Counted from the stretch's first letter, positions 16,334 to 24,665 are shown. The stretch: DNA of 24,969 bases from JANOXC01 sp031418215 (GCA_031418215.1 JANOXC010000114.1:1-24969), one strand, 5' to 3'. Made by a program: numbers and translations. The notes: generated by a model from the sequence alone, not told the origin.

Positions 16334-18155
16334 AAATTACTTTTTCAATTAACTGACCATAAGAATATACACCGCTAACGGCACCATCTTTCAGTTCATA
16401 GATTCTGTCACAGTTTTTCAATGTCGTTACCCGGTGTGCAATGATAAAAATTGTTTTGTGCACTTTTGATAGCGAGTCAATCGATTCTGTTACTTCCTGC
16501 TCCGTTTGCGTGTCTAAGGCACTGGTTGCTTCATCAAAAATCAGGATCTCGGCATTTCGGTATAAGGAGCGGGCAATGCTGATACGCTGACGTTGACCCC
16601 CCGATAACAGCGAACCGCGCTCTCCAATCTGGGTGTTAAGGCCATCAGGTAAAGAATTGATTAAGGTTTCCAAAGAAGCCTGTTTTACGGCCTGCAATAA
16701 TAATTCTTCATTAGGTTCAGCTTCACCAAAAGCGATGTTTTCCCGAATCGTTGCATCCAACAGGAAGATGTCCTGTTTCACATAGCCGATCTTATTGCGC
16801 CAGTCGAGCAAATGTTCCGGTCCTATTTTAAGGTCATCAACATAAATGCCGCCTTTCTCTTCTGTATAAAAACGCAGCAACACATTCATCAAGGTCGTTT
16901 TGCCTGACCCTGAGCTGCCTACAATACCTATTTTTTCTCCCTTGTTGATTTTGATCTTGATATCGTTCAGAACAAAATTCTCTTTTCCCGGGAATCGATA
17001 AAAGAGCCCTCTTAATTCAATAGCGTTATTAAAAGAGATGGTTTCCTGTTGTGGCTGATCCTTGTGCAAAGGAGAAATGCGCTCGCTGAATAATTCCAGA
17101 TTTTCAATAGCTGCCATGTTCTTACGTATGTAAATCATGGAACTGATAATGCGGTTGGTAGAAGGCATCAACCGGTAAGCAGCCGCAGCGAATAAACTCA
17201 CCATTACAATGGCCGAAGCCTGGTTGTCGGTGAGGAAAATAGCATAGATAAAAATCAGTACCATCCCCGATAAAGCCACTAGCTCATTGGCCCTGATGGG
17301 GATGAGGTTTTGCAGGTAAGCCATCATACTTAAATGCTGGTAGCGGCCTTGCTGTTTTAAAAACCGTTGTTGATAGAAGTTGGCTTTATTGGCCAATACA
17401 ATATCAATATAACCATTGATGGTTTGCGTAAGCGTTCCCAATGCCATCGGGTAAAGCTTGTTCATTTCCCGTCCAATGCGGGTGCTGCGCCCTTTCAACA
17501 TGGCAAAAATGATGTAAGTGGCCGGACCAATCAACAGGGTCATAAACAGAAAAAGCTTGAAATCATAATAAGCAATACCTGAAATAATGAGTAGTATAAT
17601 GATAGATTCAGTAAATATCATTATTAAAGGAAGCACCACCCACATTACATAAGAAACCGGGTTATTAATAATATGATGGGTCACCACACTGCTCTTCAAA
17701 GAAGTAAACGTATGAAAGTCGAGGTCGAAGTACTTGTTAAACTGATTGCGGGTAAGCCGGTATGCCAAATCGGTTGCAAAGCGCATCTGTAAATAGTTAA
17801 CCAGAATACCAAAAAGGCTCTTCACAATAAAAAAGCCGAGTACACTTAACATCAGGAAAAGGAGGAAATTTTTATCGCTGGCGAAATGCAGGTTCACAAA
17901 TAACCACTCCAATACTTTTATCTGATGAATGGCTTCCGGTGTTCCCGACAGTTTTACAATGGGTAAAATCGATGCCAAACCAAACACATCAAAAACAGCA
18001 GAAACAAAAATCAGCACCATCTGCACCATCATCCTTTTCTTCTGCGATGGGGTGAGGTGCTTGTTTAGGCTTTTTACAGCTTTCGGCAAAGCATTGCTGC
18101 GATCAATATGATCGTCGGCAAAAGAAGAAGTCTCATTTTGTTTCAGTTCAGCCAT
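16332..18155 (-). CDS. ABC exporter, fused membrane and ATPase domains (candidate lipid-linked glycan flippase)
   Basis: A 607-residue half-transporter. The N-terminal membrane domain (about 40-345) has six likely transmembrane segments. The ATPase domain has Walker A GSSGSGKTT (413-421), Q461 in the Q-loop, signature LSGGQRQRIS (517-526), Walker B ILIFDEATSALD (537-548) and the switch His574 in IIAHR. This is the MsbA/PglK type of exporter. Placed directly after the Wzc-like gene (2-bp gap), and with no MATE-like Wzx in the window, it is a candidate to flip undecaprenyl-linked repeat units as PglK/Wzk do. Lipid or protein export is an alternative. The roughly 40-residue hydrophilic N-terminal extension is unremarkable. 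Confidence 0.92.
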   Translation of the reverse strand: MAELKQNETSSFADDHIDRSNALPKAVKSLNKHLTPSQKKRMMVQMVLIFVSAVFDVFGLASILPIVKLSGTPEAIHQIKVLEWLFVNLHFASDKNFLLFLMLSVLGFFIVKSLFGILVNYLQMRFATDLAYRLTRNQFNKYFDLDFHTFTSLKSSVVTHHIINNPVSYVMWVVLPLIMIFTESIIILLIISGIAYYDFKLFLFMTLLIGPATYIIFAMLKGRSTRIGREMNKLYPMALGTLTQTINGYIDIVLANKANFYQQRFLKQQGRYQHLSMMAYLQNLIPIRANELVALSGMVLIFIYAIFLTDNQASAIVMVSLFAAAAYRLMPSTNRIISSMIYIRKNMAAIENLELFSERISPLHKDQPQQETISFNNAIELRGLFYRFPGKENFVLNDIKIKINKGEKIGIVGSSGSGKTTLMNVLLRFYTEEKGGIYVDDLKIGPEHLLDWRNKIGYVKQDIFLLDATIRENIAFGEAEPNEELLLQAVKQASLETLINSLPDGLNTQIGERGSLLSGGQRQRISIARSLYRNAEILIFDEATSALDTQTEQEVTESIDSLSKVHKTIFIIAHRVTTLKNCDRIYELKDGAVSGVYSYGQLIEKVI

Positions 18156-18157
18156 TA

Positions 18158-20464
18158 CTAAGCGTAATATCCTCCACCATAACCGGCCGGGATATTCTTA
18201 TTATTCACACTATTCAAAATAAAGGTAAGGTGCTTCACATCATTCTTCTCAACGATCTGGTGGGCAATTTCAACAAAGTCCTTTTTCGAATAACCTGCTT
18301 TTAATACAAACATGGTAAGATCGGCATGCTTCATCAATACCAAACCGTCCGATAACAAGCCTACCGGCGGTGTATCAATGATGATGTAATCGTAAAAACC
18401 CTTCAGTTCATTGATCAACTGCTCCATCATTGGATCCAATAATAGTTCTGAAGCATTGGGGGTGCGGGGACCCGTTAACACCACCTGCAGGTTTTCCACA
18501 GTAGTATCTTTTATGATTTCCTTCAAAGTTGCCGTGCCAACAATATAGGAAGTAACGCCATTGTCGTTGGGCAGGTTAAAGGCATTGGCTTGTTTTGGCT
18601 TATGAAGATCGAGGTCAACAAGCACAACCTTTTTCTTTGCTTTTGCCAGTATGATGGCTGTATTCACCGCACAAAATGTTTTGCCTTCCCCGGCCATGGA
18701 AGAAGTTACTAAAATCACCTTACTGTGAACCTTTGGAACAAAGTAACTAAGGTTGGTTCGCACCACTCGAAAGGCCTCACTGATTGGCGATTGTGGGAAT
18801 TTATCTACAATCAAATAATCGCCGGCGGCCTCCTTACTCTTACCAATAACGCCAATAATTGGCAGGCTGGTAATGGCTTTCAGGTCATCTTTTGTATTAA
18901 TATAATTGAGGAAAACACCTTTCATAAAAATCACCAGAAAGGCCAGGGCTATGCCGCCGCCAATACCGGCAAAAAGGGTTTGGCTTTTTAAAGGGCGTAT
19001 CAAACCTGTACCGTAGGCTGATTCAATAATTGTTTTATCGGCCACAATGCCTGCTTTGGCGATAATTGTTTGCGCCCTGGTTTCTAATAAGAATTTATAA
19101 ATCTGACTGTAAATCTCCACATTACGGCTAATGTTCACCAACCCTCTTTGCGTACTTGGCATCTGTCGCAAGGCTGCCTGAAACTCGCCAACCTGGGCAC
19201 TCATGCTGTTAATCTTATTGACCAGCGACTTGCGAAGGTTTAAAACAATACCCTGCATGTTGGCTTTCAGGTTTACGATCTGTATATCCACTTCCCTTAC
19301 CAATGGGCTGCTTTGGGTATTGCTAAAAAGCAGGTTCGTCCGTTTTTGCTGCAAGGCGAACAACTCATTAAAAGACGTGGAAAGTGCATTATCGTTACTC
19401 TCGGCAAGGATGGCGGGGGAGATGGCCAGATTATCTCCATTACTCGAAGTCAGATATTCATACATCTGATCGATGGAGCGAAGCTGAATGGTCATTTGCG
19501 CTTTTTGCGATTCAAAGTCCATACTGCGCTGGAACAACATATTGCCTTCTTCGCCAATGTTAATGGTTGTTTTTTCACGCTGGAACTGCTCCAGGTTACC
19601 CTCCACATTATTTAATTGAGATTCCACTTCCCTTAATTGCCCTTCAATAAAGTCAAGGGTGTTTTCATTGACTTTCTTATTTACCGATACACTATTCTCA
19701 ATGTATAAGCTGGTGAGCGTGTTTAAAAAATCCACTGCTTTTTCGGGTACCTGATCTTCAATGCTTGCCTTTATTACTGTAGCGGCCTCATCCTTTTCTA
19801 CCGTAAGTGCCAGCTGGTAATCCTTAATCAGTTTTGAGCGCTCATTAAATACGAAGGCATAATTAATTTCATTGATATGCGAATTCTGCTTTATGATGTC
19901 GGAGTCGTTTTCTAAAATGAAGGAAAATTTAGGATGAACAACAGGCTCGCCAAAACGGGCAATCTTGGAAAATTTTAGATCCTCGGTATTCACATCAATC
20001 TTATACTTGTCTTTATTGATGATGCTTATATTAAATGGCGTATTAAATAAGGAGTAGTCCGACACCTTCCCTTCAACAGAAAAAGGCACTCTTTTATAAA
20101 CCTCACCTGTTTTTAATCGGCCCTGTATATAATAAGAGATGTCAAGGTTCAGCTTGTCGATGGTCTCTTCTATCATCTTCGTCGACTTCAAAATCTTAAT
20201 CTCATTGGCAATATCTTCCTTTTTAGCAGGCGTTGGCAAGGCATCGGAAAGGGCGTCCTTAAATGGATCTTTGGGTGGTTTTACTAAAATCTCGCAACTC
20301 GCGCCGTAATAATTGGTGGCTTTGTACAGGTATGCAATAGAACCCACAGTTCCCAAAACAATAAACAGCAGAAACCAATACCAGTTCTTGCCAATGGAGG
20401 CAAGGGTATTCCTGATGTCTTTATGGTCAATCAGATTGCTGTTGGTAATAATCTTTTGCTCCAT
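18158..20464 (-). CDS. wzc: Polysaccharide co-polymerase/tyrosine autokinase (Wzc-type)
   Basis: A 768-residue fusion of a Wzz-like chain-length domain and a cytoplasmic BY-kinase. Transmembrane segments lie at about 28-48 and 497-517, enclosing a periplasmic domain with coiled-coil-prone stretches (about 265-335 and 360-430). The conserved RPLKSQ (490-495) precedes TM2. The kinase has Walker A SSMAGEGKT (588-596), Walker A' VVLVDLDLHKP (613-623) and Walker B IIIDTPP (694-700). The tail GYGGGYYA has only three Tyr, a shorter autophosphorylation cluster than in E. coli Wzc but in keeping with Bacteroidota homologues. It controls polymer length and export with Wzy and an outer-membrane Wza, which is not in the window. 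It is the first gene of the minus-strand run, facing the 451-bp divergent region. Confidence 0.93.
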   Translation of the reverse strand: MEQKIITNSNLIDHKDIRNTLASIGKNWYWFLLFIVLGTVGSIAYLYKATNYYGASCEILVKPPKDPFKDALSDALPTPAKKEDIANEIKILKSTKMIEETIDKLNLDISYYIQGRLKTGEVYKRVPFSVEGKVSDYSLFNTPFNISIINKDKYKIDVNTEDLKFSKIARFGEPVVHPKFSFILENDSDIIKQNSHINEINYAFVFNERSKLIKDYQLALTVEKDEAATVIKASIEDQVPEKAVDFLNTLTSLYIENSVSVNKKVNENTLDFIEGQLREVESQLNNVEGNLEQFQREKTTINIGEEGNMLFQRSMDFESQKAQMTIQLRSIDQMYEYLTSSNGDNLAISPAILAESNDNALSTSFNELFALQQKRTNLLFSNTQSSPLVREVDIQIVNLKANMQGIVLNLRKSLVNKINSMSAQVGEFQAALRQMPSTQRGLVNISRNVEIYSQIYKFLLETRAQTIIAKAGIVADKTIIESAYGTGLIRPLKSQTLFAGIGGGIALAFLVIFMKGVFLNYINTKDDLKAITSLPIIGVIGKSKEAAGDYLIVDKFPQSPISEAFRVVRTNLSYFVPKVHSKVILVTSSMAGEGKTFCAVNTAIILAKAKKKVVLVDLDLHKPKQANAFNLPNDNGVTSYIVGTATLKEIIKDTTVENLQVVLTGPRTPNASELLLDPMMEQLINELKGFYDYIIIDTPPVGLLSDGLVLMKHADLTMFVLKAGYSKKDFVEIAHQIVEKNDVKHLTFILNSVNNKNIPAGYGGGYYA

Positions 20465-20915
20465 TGTTGTATATAAATAATAATTGAATGAAATTTAACC
20501 GGTGTTATTCTACGCAGTTGCGGAAAATTTGTTGTTCGTTTTTTTTAAAATGATTGTGATCAACCTGCTATGAGGAGGGCTCAACGGGTATTTACTTTCT
20601 TTAACCTAAAATTTATGGCTTTAGGCTATGCCATATATTTTGAATTAGCAACGGTAAAAGTAATCATCTCCTCTCAGGTGCGGTAATTATTAAAATGAAT
20701 GCTGCTGTTAAAAGATTGTGTAGGCAGGTTCCTTATCTATAGAGGTAAGTAATTACATTTACGCGCCAACATGCAACCTTAATATTGGTAAATCAGTAAA
20801 ATTATTTAATAACAGGATTTTGTTAAACAAGTGAATAGGAATCAGGTCTCATTTAGTACAGTGTTTTAACAGCTGAAAACACAAATTCCAACTGTAAAAA
20901 ATCAAATAAACAACT
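20465..20915. promoter_or_regulatory. Divergent intergenic region between wzc and gmd
   Basis: This 451-bp AT-rich stretch separates the minus-strand operon from gmd, so it should hold both promoters. I find no good match to the Bacteroidota pattern (TTG, about 20 nt, TAnnTTTG) on either strand; the nearest -7-like strings lack a correctly spaced TTG. Two overlapping 6-bp hairpins are visible: CCTAAA/TTTAGG (20605-20610 with 20620-20625) and TATGGC/GCCATA (20614-20619 with 20630-20635). They share bases, so they cannot both form, and they would lie in a long leader of the wzc message. No small gene is supported. Confidence 0.5.
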
Positions 20916-22031
20916 ATGAAAACAGCGCTTATTACAGGTATTACTGGTCAGGATGGTGCTTACCTTGCCGAACTCCTGCTCAGTAAAGGATACATGGTGC
21001 ACGGTATTAAAAGAAGAAGTTCGTTGTTCAACACCCAGCGTATTGATCACTTATACAGTGATACCCACGAACAGAATATCCGCTTTAAATTGCATTACGG
21101 CGACCTCACCGACTCTGTTAATATCATCCGCATCATCAGCGAGGTACAACCCGATGAGATTTACAACCTCGGCGCCATGTCGCATGTGCATGTAAGTTTC
21201 AGCGCTCCTGAATACACTGCCAATGCCGATGGTATTGGTGCCCTTCGAATCCTGGAAGCGGTAAGGATGCTCAACATGACAGACCGTTGCCGTGTGTACC
21301 AGGCCTCCACTTCGGAGTTATACGGTTTGGTACAGGAAATCCCGCAAAGAGAAACCACTCCCTTTTACCCCAGGTCACCGTATGCTGTTGCCAAGTTATA
21401 TGCCTACTGGATCATGGTTAATTACCGGGAGTCCTATAATATGTATGCCGTAAATGGCATTTTGTTTAACCATGAATCGCCGCTAAGGGGTGAAACATTT
21501 GTAACCCGAAAGATCACCAGGGCTGTGGCTCGCATCGCTTTGGGACTGCAGGAAAAAGTTTACCTGGGTAACCTGGATGCCAAACGCGACTGGGGTCATG
21601 CCAAAGATTATGTGGTGGCCATGTACCTTATGTTACAGCAAGACAAGCCCGAAGATTATGTGGTGGCTACCGGCATCACAACCTCCGTCCGCGATTTTAT
21701 CACCATGTCATTTCATGAAGTAGGCATTGAATTAACTTATAAAGGCAGCGGAGTTGATGAACTGGCTGTTGTAAAATCATGTTCCAATAAAGAATACCAG
21801 GTGCCTGTTGGACAGGTTGTGGTATGCATCGATAAGAAATATTACCGCCCTGCTGAAGTCGAACTGTTGATTGGCGATCCAACCAAAGCCATGAAACAGC
21901 TGGGTTGGAAACCGGAATATGACCTGCTGGCCATCGTTAAAGAAATGGTAGCTGCCGATGTTGATTTATTTAAACGCGATAAGTTGTTAAGGGAAGGCGG
22001 GCATACCGTTATTGATTATCATGAAGGGTAG
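20916..22031 (+). CDS. gmd: GDP-mannose 4,6-dehydratase
   Basis: A 371-residue extended SDR enzyme that converts GDP-D-mannose to GDP-4-keto-6-deoxy-mannose, the first step to GDP-L-fucose. The N-terminus ALITGITGQDGAYLAELL is the typical Gmd NADP-binding loop (8-14). RRSSLFNTQRIDHLY (34-48) binds the cofactor. The catalytic set is in STSELYG (T132, E134) and SPYAVAK (Y156, K160). NHESPLRGETFVTRKI (185-200) is diagnostic of the family, as is LGNLDAKRDWGHAKDYV. It fits with fcl on the same strand 1446 bp downstream. GC content appears higher than in the nuclease gene that follows (32 of 60 bases at 21541-21600). Confidence 0.97.
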   Translation: MKTALITGITGQDGAYLAELLLSKGYMVHGIKRRSSLFNTQRIDHLYSDTHEQNIRFKLHYGDLTDSVNIIRIISEVQPDEIYNLGAMSHVHVSFSAPEYTANADGIGALRILEAVRMLNMTDRCRVYQASTSELYGLVQEIPQRETTPFYPRSPYAVAKLYAYWIMVNYRESYNMYAVNGILFNHESPLRGETFVTRKITRAVARIALGLQEKVYLGNLDAKRDWGHAKDYVVAMYLMLQQDKPEDYVVATGITTSVRDFITMSFHEVGIELTYKGSGVDELAVVKSCSNKEYQVPVGQVVVCIDKKYYRPAEVELLIGDPTKAMKQLGWKPEYDLLAIVKEMVAADVDLFKRDKLLREGGHTVIDYHEG

Positions 22032-22046
22032 GAGGAGTGTCTTGAT

Positions 22047-22140
22047 GATCTCTATTTCCTCCGCTAACTCTTAAATTCCCTAAAGGGACCAACACTACCA
22101 AAATAGAAAAATCAAATCACCCTTTAGGGGTTAAGGGCAG
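22047..22140. repeat. Palindromic interspersed repeat, copy 1 (94 bp)
   Basis: First of two full copies; it matches the copy at 22272-22365 at 87 of 94 positions, in the same orientation, 225 bp apart. It contains CCCTAAAGGG (22078-22087) and its exact reverse complement CCCTTTAGGG (22120-22129), 32 nt apart, so a hairpin can form in either strand. It starts 15 bp after the gmd stop, so it could also act as a 3' structure for that message. The form resembles REP-type units. Confidence 0.85.
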
Positions 22141-22172
22141 AAAACAGCATCCAATAACCCTAACACCAATAC

Positions 22173-22209
22173 AGAAAAATCAAATCCCCCTTTAGGGGTT
22201 AGGGGCAGA
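22173..22209. repeat. Palindromic interspersed repeat, partial copy 2
   Basis: This partial copy holds the right half of the repeat, CAGAAAAATCAAAT then CCCCCTTTAGGGG and TTAGGGGCAG. The left flank (about 22152-22172) is a degraded version of the corresponding part of copy 1, and the CCCTAAAGGG arm is lost. Confidence 0.75.
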
Positions 22210-22271
22210 GAGCTCAATGATTAAAAAAGCAGTAATTCAGAAGTTCCCCGGCCTGAGAAATGAAAGTTGAA

Positions 22272-22365
22272 GATCTCTATTTCCTCCGCTCACCCTTTAA
22301 TTCCCTGAAGGGACCAACGCTACCAAAATAGAAAAATCAAATCCCCCTTTAGGGGTTAGGGGCAG
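22272..22365. repeat. Palindromic interspersed repeat, copy 3 (94 bp)
   Basis: The second full copy. The left arm is CCCTGAAGGG (22303-22312), one base off the arm in copy 1; the right part has CCCCCTTTAGGGG. It ends 104 bp before the DUF559 start codon and is in the same orientation as the fourth copy at the 3' end of that gene, so the nuclease gene is bracketed by direct copies of this repeat. Confidence 0.85.
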
Positions 22366-22392
22366 AGAATATTCAATAGAAAGATTTTAGTA

Positions 22393-22423
22393 TTGTCATT
22401 CGTCTTACATAATATTATTTTCG
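22393..22423 (+). promoter_or_regulatory. Possible Bacteroidota-type promoter for the DUF559 gene
   Basis: TTG at 22393-22395 is followed after 20 nt by TATTTTCG (22416-22423), one mismatch from TAnnTTTG, about 45 bp before the ATG. Spacing fits the Bacteroidota consensus. The region is very AT-rich, so such a match could be chance. Confidence 0.25.
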
Positions 22424-22468
22424 CTTTTGATTTTTTTTGTTTTGAATCTATAGAAAAGATGTTAAAAA

Positions 22469-22846
22469 ATGGAAGACAATCGCAAAATGTTTTATGGTGC
22501 AGGGCCTTTAATTTTTAGAAATGCAAAAGAATTAAGAGAAAAGATGACTATTGCTGAAGCTCATTTATGGAGCTTCTTAAGTAAGAAACAATTAGGTGTA
22601 CGATTCAAAGCTCAGCATCCAATTGGAGAATTTATTGCAGATTTTTATTGTCATCAGGCAAAAATGGTAATTGAAGTGGATGGTAAGATTCATGAATTTC
22701 AAAAAGAAAAGGATAAGGAAAGAGAAGCTATTCTAAAAGAAAAGGATCTGATTGTTGTTAGGTTTACAAATGAACAGGTATTAAATGAAACAGTTGAAAC
22801 GCTGCATAAAATTAAAAAGGAATTGAAAAATCAAATCCCCCTTTAG
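22469..22846 (+). CDS. DUF559 family endonuclease-like protein
   Basis: A 125-residue protein with the DUF559 (Vsr/PD-(D/E)XK-like) pattern: MTIAEAHLWSFLSKKQLG (26-43), RFKAQHPIGEFIADFYC (45-61, D58), KMVIEVDG (65-72, E69 and D71), H75, then VVRFTNEQVL (96-105). D58 and E69/D71 are the probable metal-binding acidic residues. The molecular role of the family is poorly defined; it is thought to cut DNA. The final residues NQIPL and the TAG stop are encoded inside a copy of the palindromic repeat (22825-22859). It is AT-rich (19 of 60 G/C at 22501-22560) compared with gmd and fcl, and interrupts what is normally a gmd-fcl pair, so recent acquisition is likely. It is probably unrelated to polysaccharide synthesis. 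Confidence 0.88.
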   Translation: MEDNRKMFYGAGPLIFRNAKELREKMTIAEAHLWSFLSKKQLGVRFKAQHPIGEFIADFYCHQAKMVIEVDGKIHEFQKEKDKEREAILKEKDLIVVRFTNEQVLNETVETLHKIKKELKNQIPL

Positions 22847-22859
22847 GGGCAAGGGGCAG
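22825..22859. repeat. Palindromic interspersed repeat, copy 4, overlapping the DUF559 3' end
   Basis: Bases 22825-22849 are identical to the right half of copies 2 and 3 and then diverge slightly (CAAGGGGCAG instead of TTAGGGGCAG). The CCCCTTTAGGGG palindrome contains the TAG stop of the DUF559 gene. It can also act as a hairpin at the end of that transcript. Confidence 0.85.
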
Positions 22860-23477
22860 GGGGGCTTCATAAGTCCTTTGTATACCAGGAACATCAACAA
22901 TATTGTAAGGAAACCAACATTAAATCTTAATTAAATCTAACTATTATCAGGCATCTTGCCTGCGCAACATTTTGGAACACCGGCCTGAGGCCCAATACTA
23001 ATTCAACACCCGGGCTACGGATATTAAAAAGTTTGGAGTTTGAAAGCCCTAAATCATAAAAAAAGTGGCAGTTAAAAAAGTGGCAGCGGCAGTTTTGTTT
23101 TTATTAGCATCAAAAATTTAGAAACTATTTGATGAAATTAAAGATTAAAAAACATACCAGTCCTGCTGTTTTAAGCCTAGTGGATTGGCGTTGGAAGAAA
23201 AAACAACATTTGTAAAACGCGTTTCATGCATGAAAGGAATATATTGTCAAATAAGATTTTAAGCCAAGACCAGATTAAAATAGCAGGACGGGGCCATGCG
23301 GCCCTGGAGCGGGCAAAAAGCAATCATGACACAACAATTAAGTAATAGCCCATTCAAATAGTCATCATTTAAGAATAAGTAAACCTTTGCAGCTCTTGAA
23401 AAAAAATCAACTTTAATAATGTAAGGAATGAACCAAAATCCCAACATTAAAACCTTAAAAATCACGATAATTGCCCC
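22860..23477. other. Gene-poor spacer between the DUF559 gene and fcl
   Basis: About 620 bp, AT-rich, with stops in all frames and no supported gene. It contains two near-adjacent copies of AAAAAAGTGGCAG (within 23058-23086), a GC-rich hairpin GGGCC-ATGC-GGCCC (23291-23304) without a T-run, and a 27-codon reading frame (23132-23215) that resembles nothing I recognise. It may be debris of a former gene or insertion. No clear promoter for fcl is visible; AACCTTTG about 90 bp upstream of the start is one base off a -7 element but lacks a spaced TTG. Confidence 0.5.
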
Positions 23478-24419
23478 ATGAATAAAAACAGTCGTATATA
23501 CATCGCCGGCCACCGTGGTATGGTGGGTTCAGCAATTATGCGCAGGCTGACAAAGGACGGATACATTAATATAGTAACCCGCACCTCAGCACAACTTGAT
23601 TTGCGGAATCAATCTGCTGTTAATGGTTTTTTCGAAACTGAAAAGCCGGAGTTTGTCTTTTTCGCAGCGGCTAAAGTTGGCGGCATTGTGGCCAACAATA
23701 CCTACCGCGCCGACTTTATCTACGACAACCTTCAGATCCAAAACAACATCATTCATGCCTCCTATATTAATAAGGTGTCGAAAATGGTATTTCTGGGGTC
23801 ATCGTGCATATATCCGCGCATGTGCCCGCAGCCTATAAAAGAAGAGTACCTCCTCACCGGGTTGCTGGAGCCCACCAATGAGCCTTATGCCATCGCCAAG
23901 ATTGCCGGCTTAAAAATGTGTGAAGCCTATAAAATGCAGTACGGCTGTAACTTCATTGCTGCCATGCCTACCAACTTATATGGGCCCAACGATAACTACG
24001 ATTTGCAAAATTCTCATGTCCTGCCTGCCTTTATCCGCAAGTTCCATGAAGCCAAGATAGCCGCAAAGCCATCCGTTGAAATATGGGGTTCGGGGTCACC
24101 GATGCGGGAATTTTTACATGTAGATGATTTAGCCGATGCCTGCCTTTTCCTAATGTTGAAGTATGACGGACTGTCACACGTTAACATCGGAACAGGTGAA
24201 GACATCTCCATCCGCGACCTCGCTTTACTTGTTAAGAAAGTCCTCGGGTATGCAGGCGAATTAAAGTTTGATGCCTCAAAACCTGATGGCACACCACGCA
24301 AGCTGTTAGATGTTTCCAAAATCAATGATGCCGGATGGAAGCACACCATTCAACTGGAAACTGGAATTAAAATGGTAGTGGAGGAATTGGCGAAAGGGAA
24401 TTTTGCTTTTAATAAGTAA
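23478..24419 (+). CDS. fcl: GDP-L-fucose synthase
   Basis: A 313-residue bifunctional 3,5-epimerase/4-reductase that turns GDP-4-keto-6-deoxy-mannose into GDP-L-fucose, completing the pathway begun by gmd. The N-terminal NADP loop is IAGHRGMVGSAI (9-20). AAAKVGGIVAN (63-73), FLGSSCIYP (105-113, with S108/S109 and C110), NEPYAIAK (134-141, Y137/K141) and the active-site His in NSHVLPAFIRKFH (H180) are all present, and GSGSPMREFLHVDDLADA follows. It is full length with no lesion. The start ATG at 23478 gives the expected N-terminus. It is separated from gmd by repeats and the DUF559 gene, so it may need its own promoter. Confidence 0.97.
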   Translation: MNKNSRIYIAGHRGMVGSAIMRRLTKDGYINIVTRTSAQLDLRNQSAVNGFFETEKPEFVFFAAAKVGGIVANNTYRADFIYDNLQIQNNIIHASYINKVSKMVFLGSSCIYPRMCPQPIKEEYLLTGLLEPTNEPYAIAKIAGLKMCEAYKMQYGCNFIAAMPTNLYGPNDNYDLQNSHVLPAFIRKFHEAKIAAKPSVEIWGSGSPMREFLHVDDLADACLFLMLKYDGLSHVNIGTGEDISIRDLALLVKKVLGYAGELKFDASKPDGTPRKLLDVSKINDAGWKHTIQLETGIKMVVEELAKGNFAFNK

Positions 24420-24441
24420 GTGGAGGCATTTATTCCTCTAC
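24420..24441 (+). terminator. Hairpin directly after the fcl stop codon
   Basis: GTGGAGG (24420-24426) can pair with CCTCTAC (24435-24441), with one G-T pair and an 8-nt loop, starting at the base after the TAA stop. There is no T-run directly after it, so efficiency as an intrinsic terminator is doubtful; it may only protect the 3' end. Confidence 0.3.
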
Positions 24442-24446
24442 TCAAA

Positions 24447-24614
24447 GTCATTCAGGAGGAACCTTGTCACATAGCACCGAAAAAAGCTGATTTTTTTCAC
24501 AAAAAATGATTCAGGGTACCAATTGTAAATTTTAATACTGCCTCGCTCAGACCAACCTTTTGTGGGTTCCTTTTTTTTCAAGACTCCGATGTGACGAGGT
24601 TCCTCCTGAATGAC
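24447..24614. mobile_element. 168-bp element with 26-bp inverted termini (MITE-like)
   Basis: Bases 24447-24472 are the reverse complement of 24589-24614 at 25 of 26 positions; the termini begin GTCATTCAGGAGGAACCT. The 116-bp interior has no coding capacity and includes A- and T-runs. No target-site duplication is obvious from the immediate flanks. Inverted termini with a short non-coding centre suggest a miniature inverted-repeat element, or an interspersed Bacteroidota repeat in two opposed copies; a long cruciform terminator is a further reading. Confidence 0.6.
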
Positions 24615-24665
24615 ATAAATTAATTTGAAGTAAGAAACAAGGCCTAATCAGTCTACCTTCCTGGC

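Noticed and set aside
23132..23215. 27-codon plus-strand frame upstream of fcl
   Set aside because: Very short, no similarity I recognise, and no convincing promoter or ribosome binding site.
23291..23304. GC-rich hairpin GGGCC-ATGC-GGCCC as a terminator
   Set aside because: Only a 5-bp stem with no T-run on either side.
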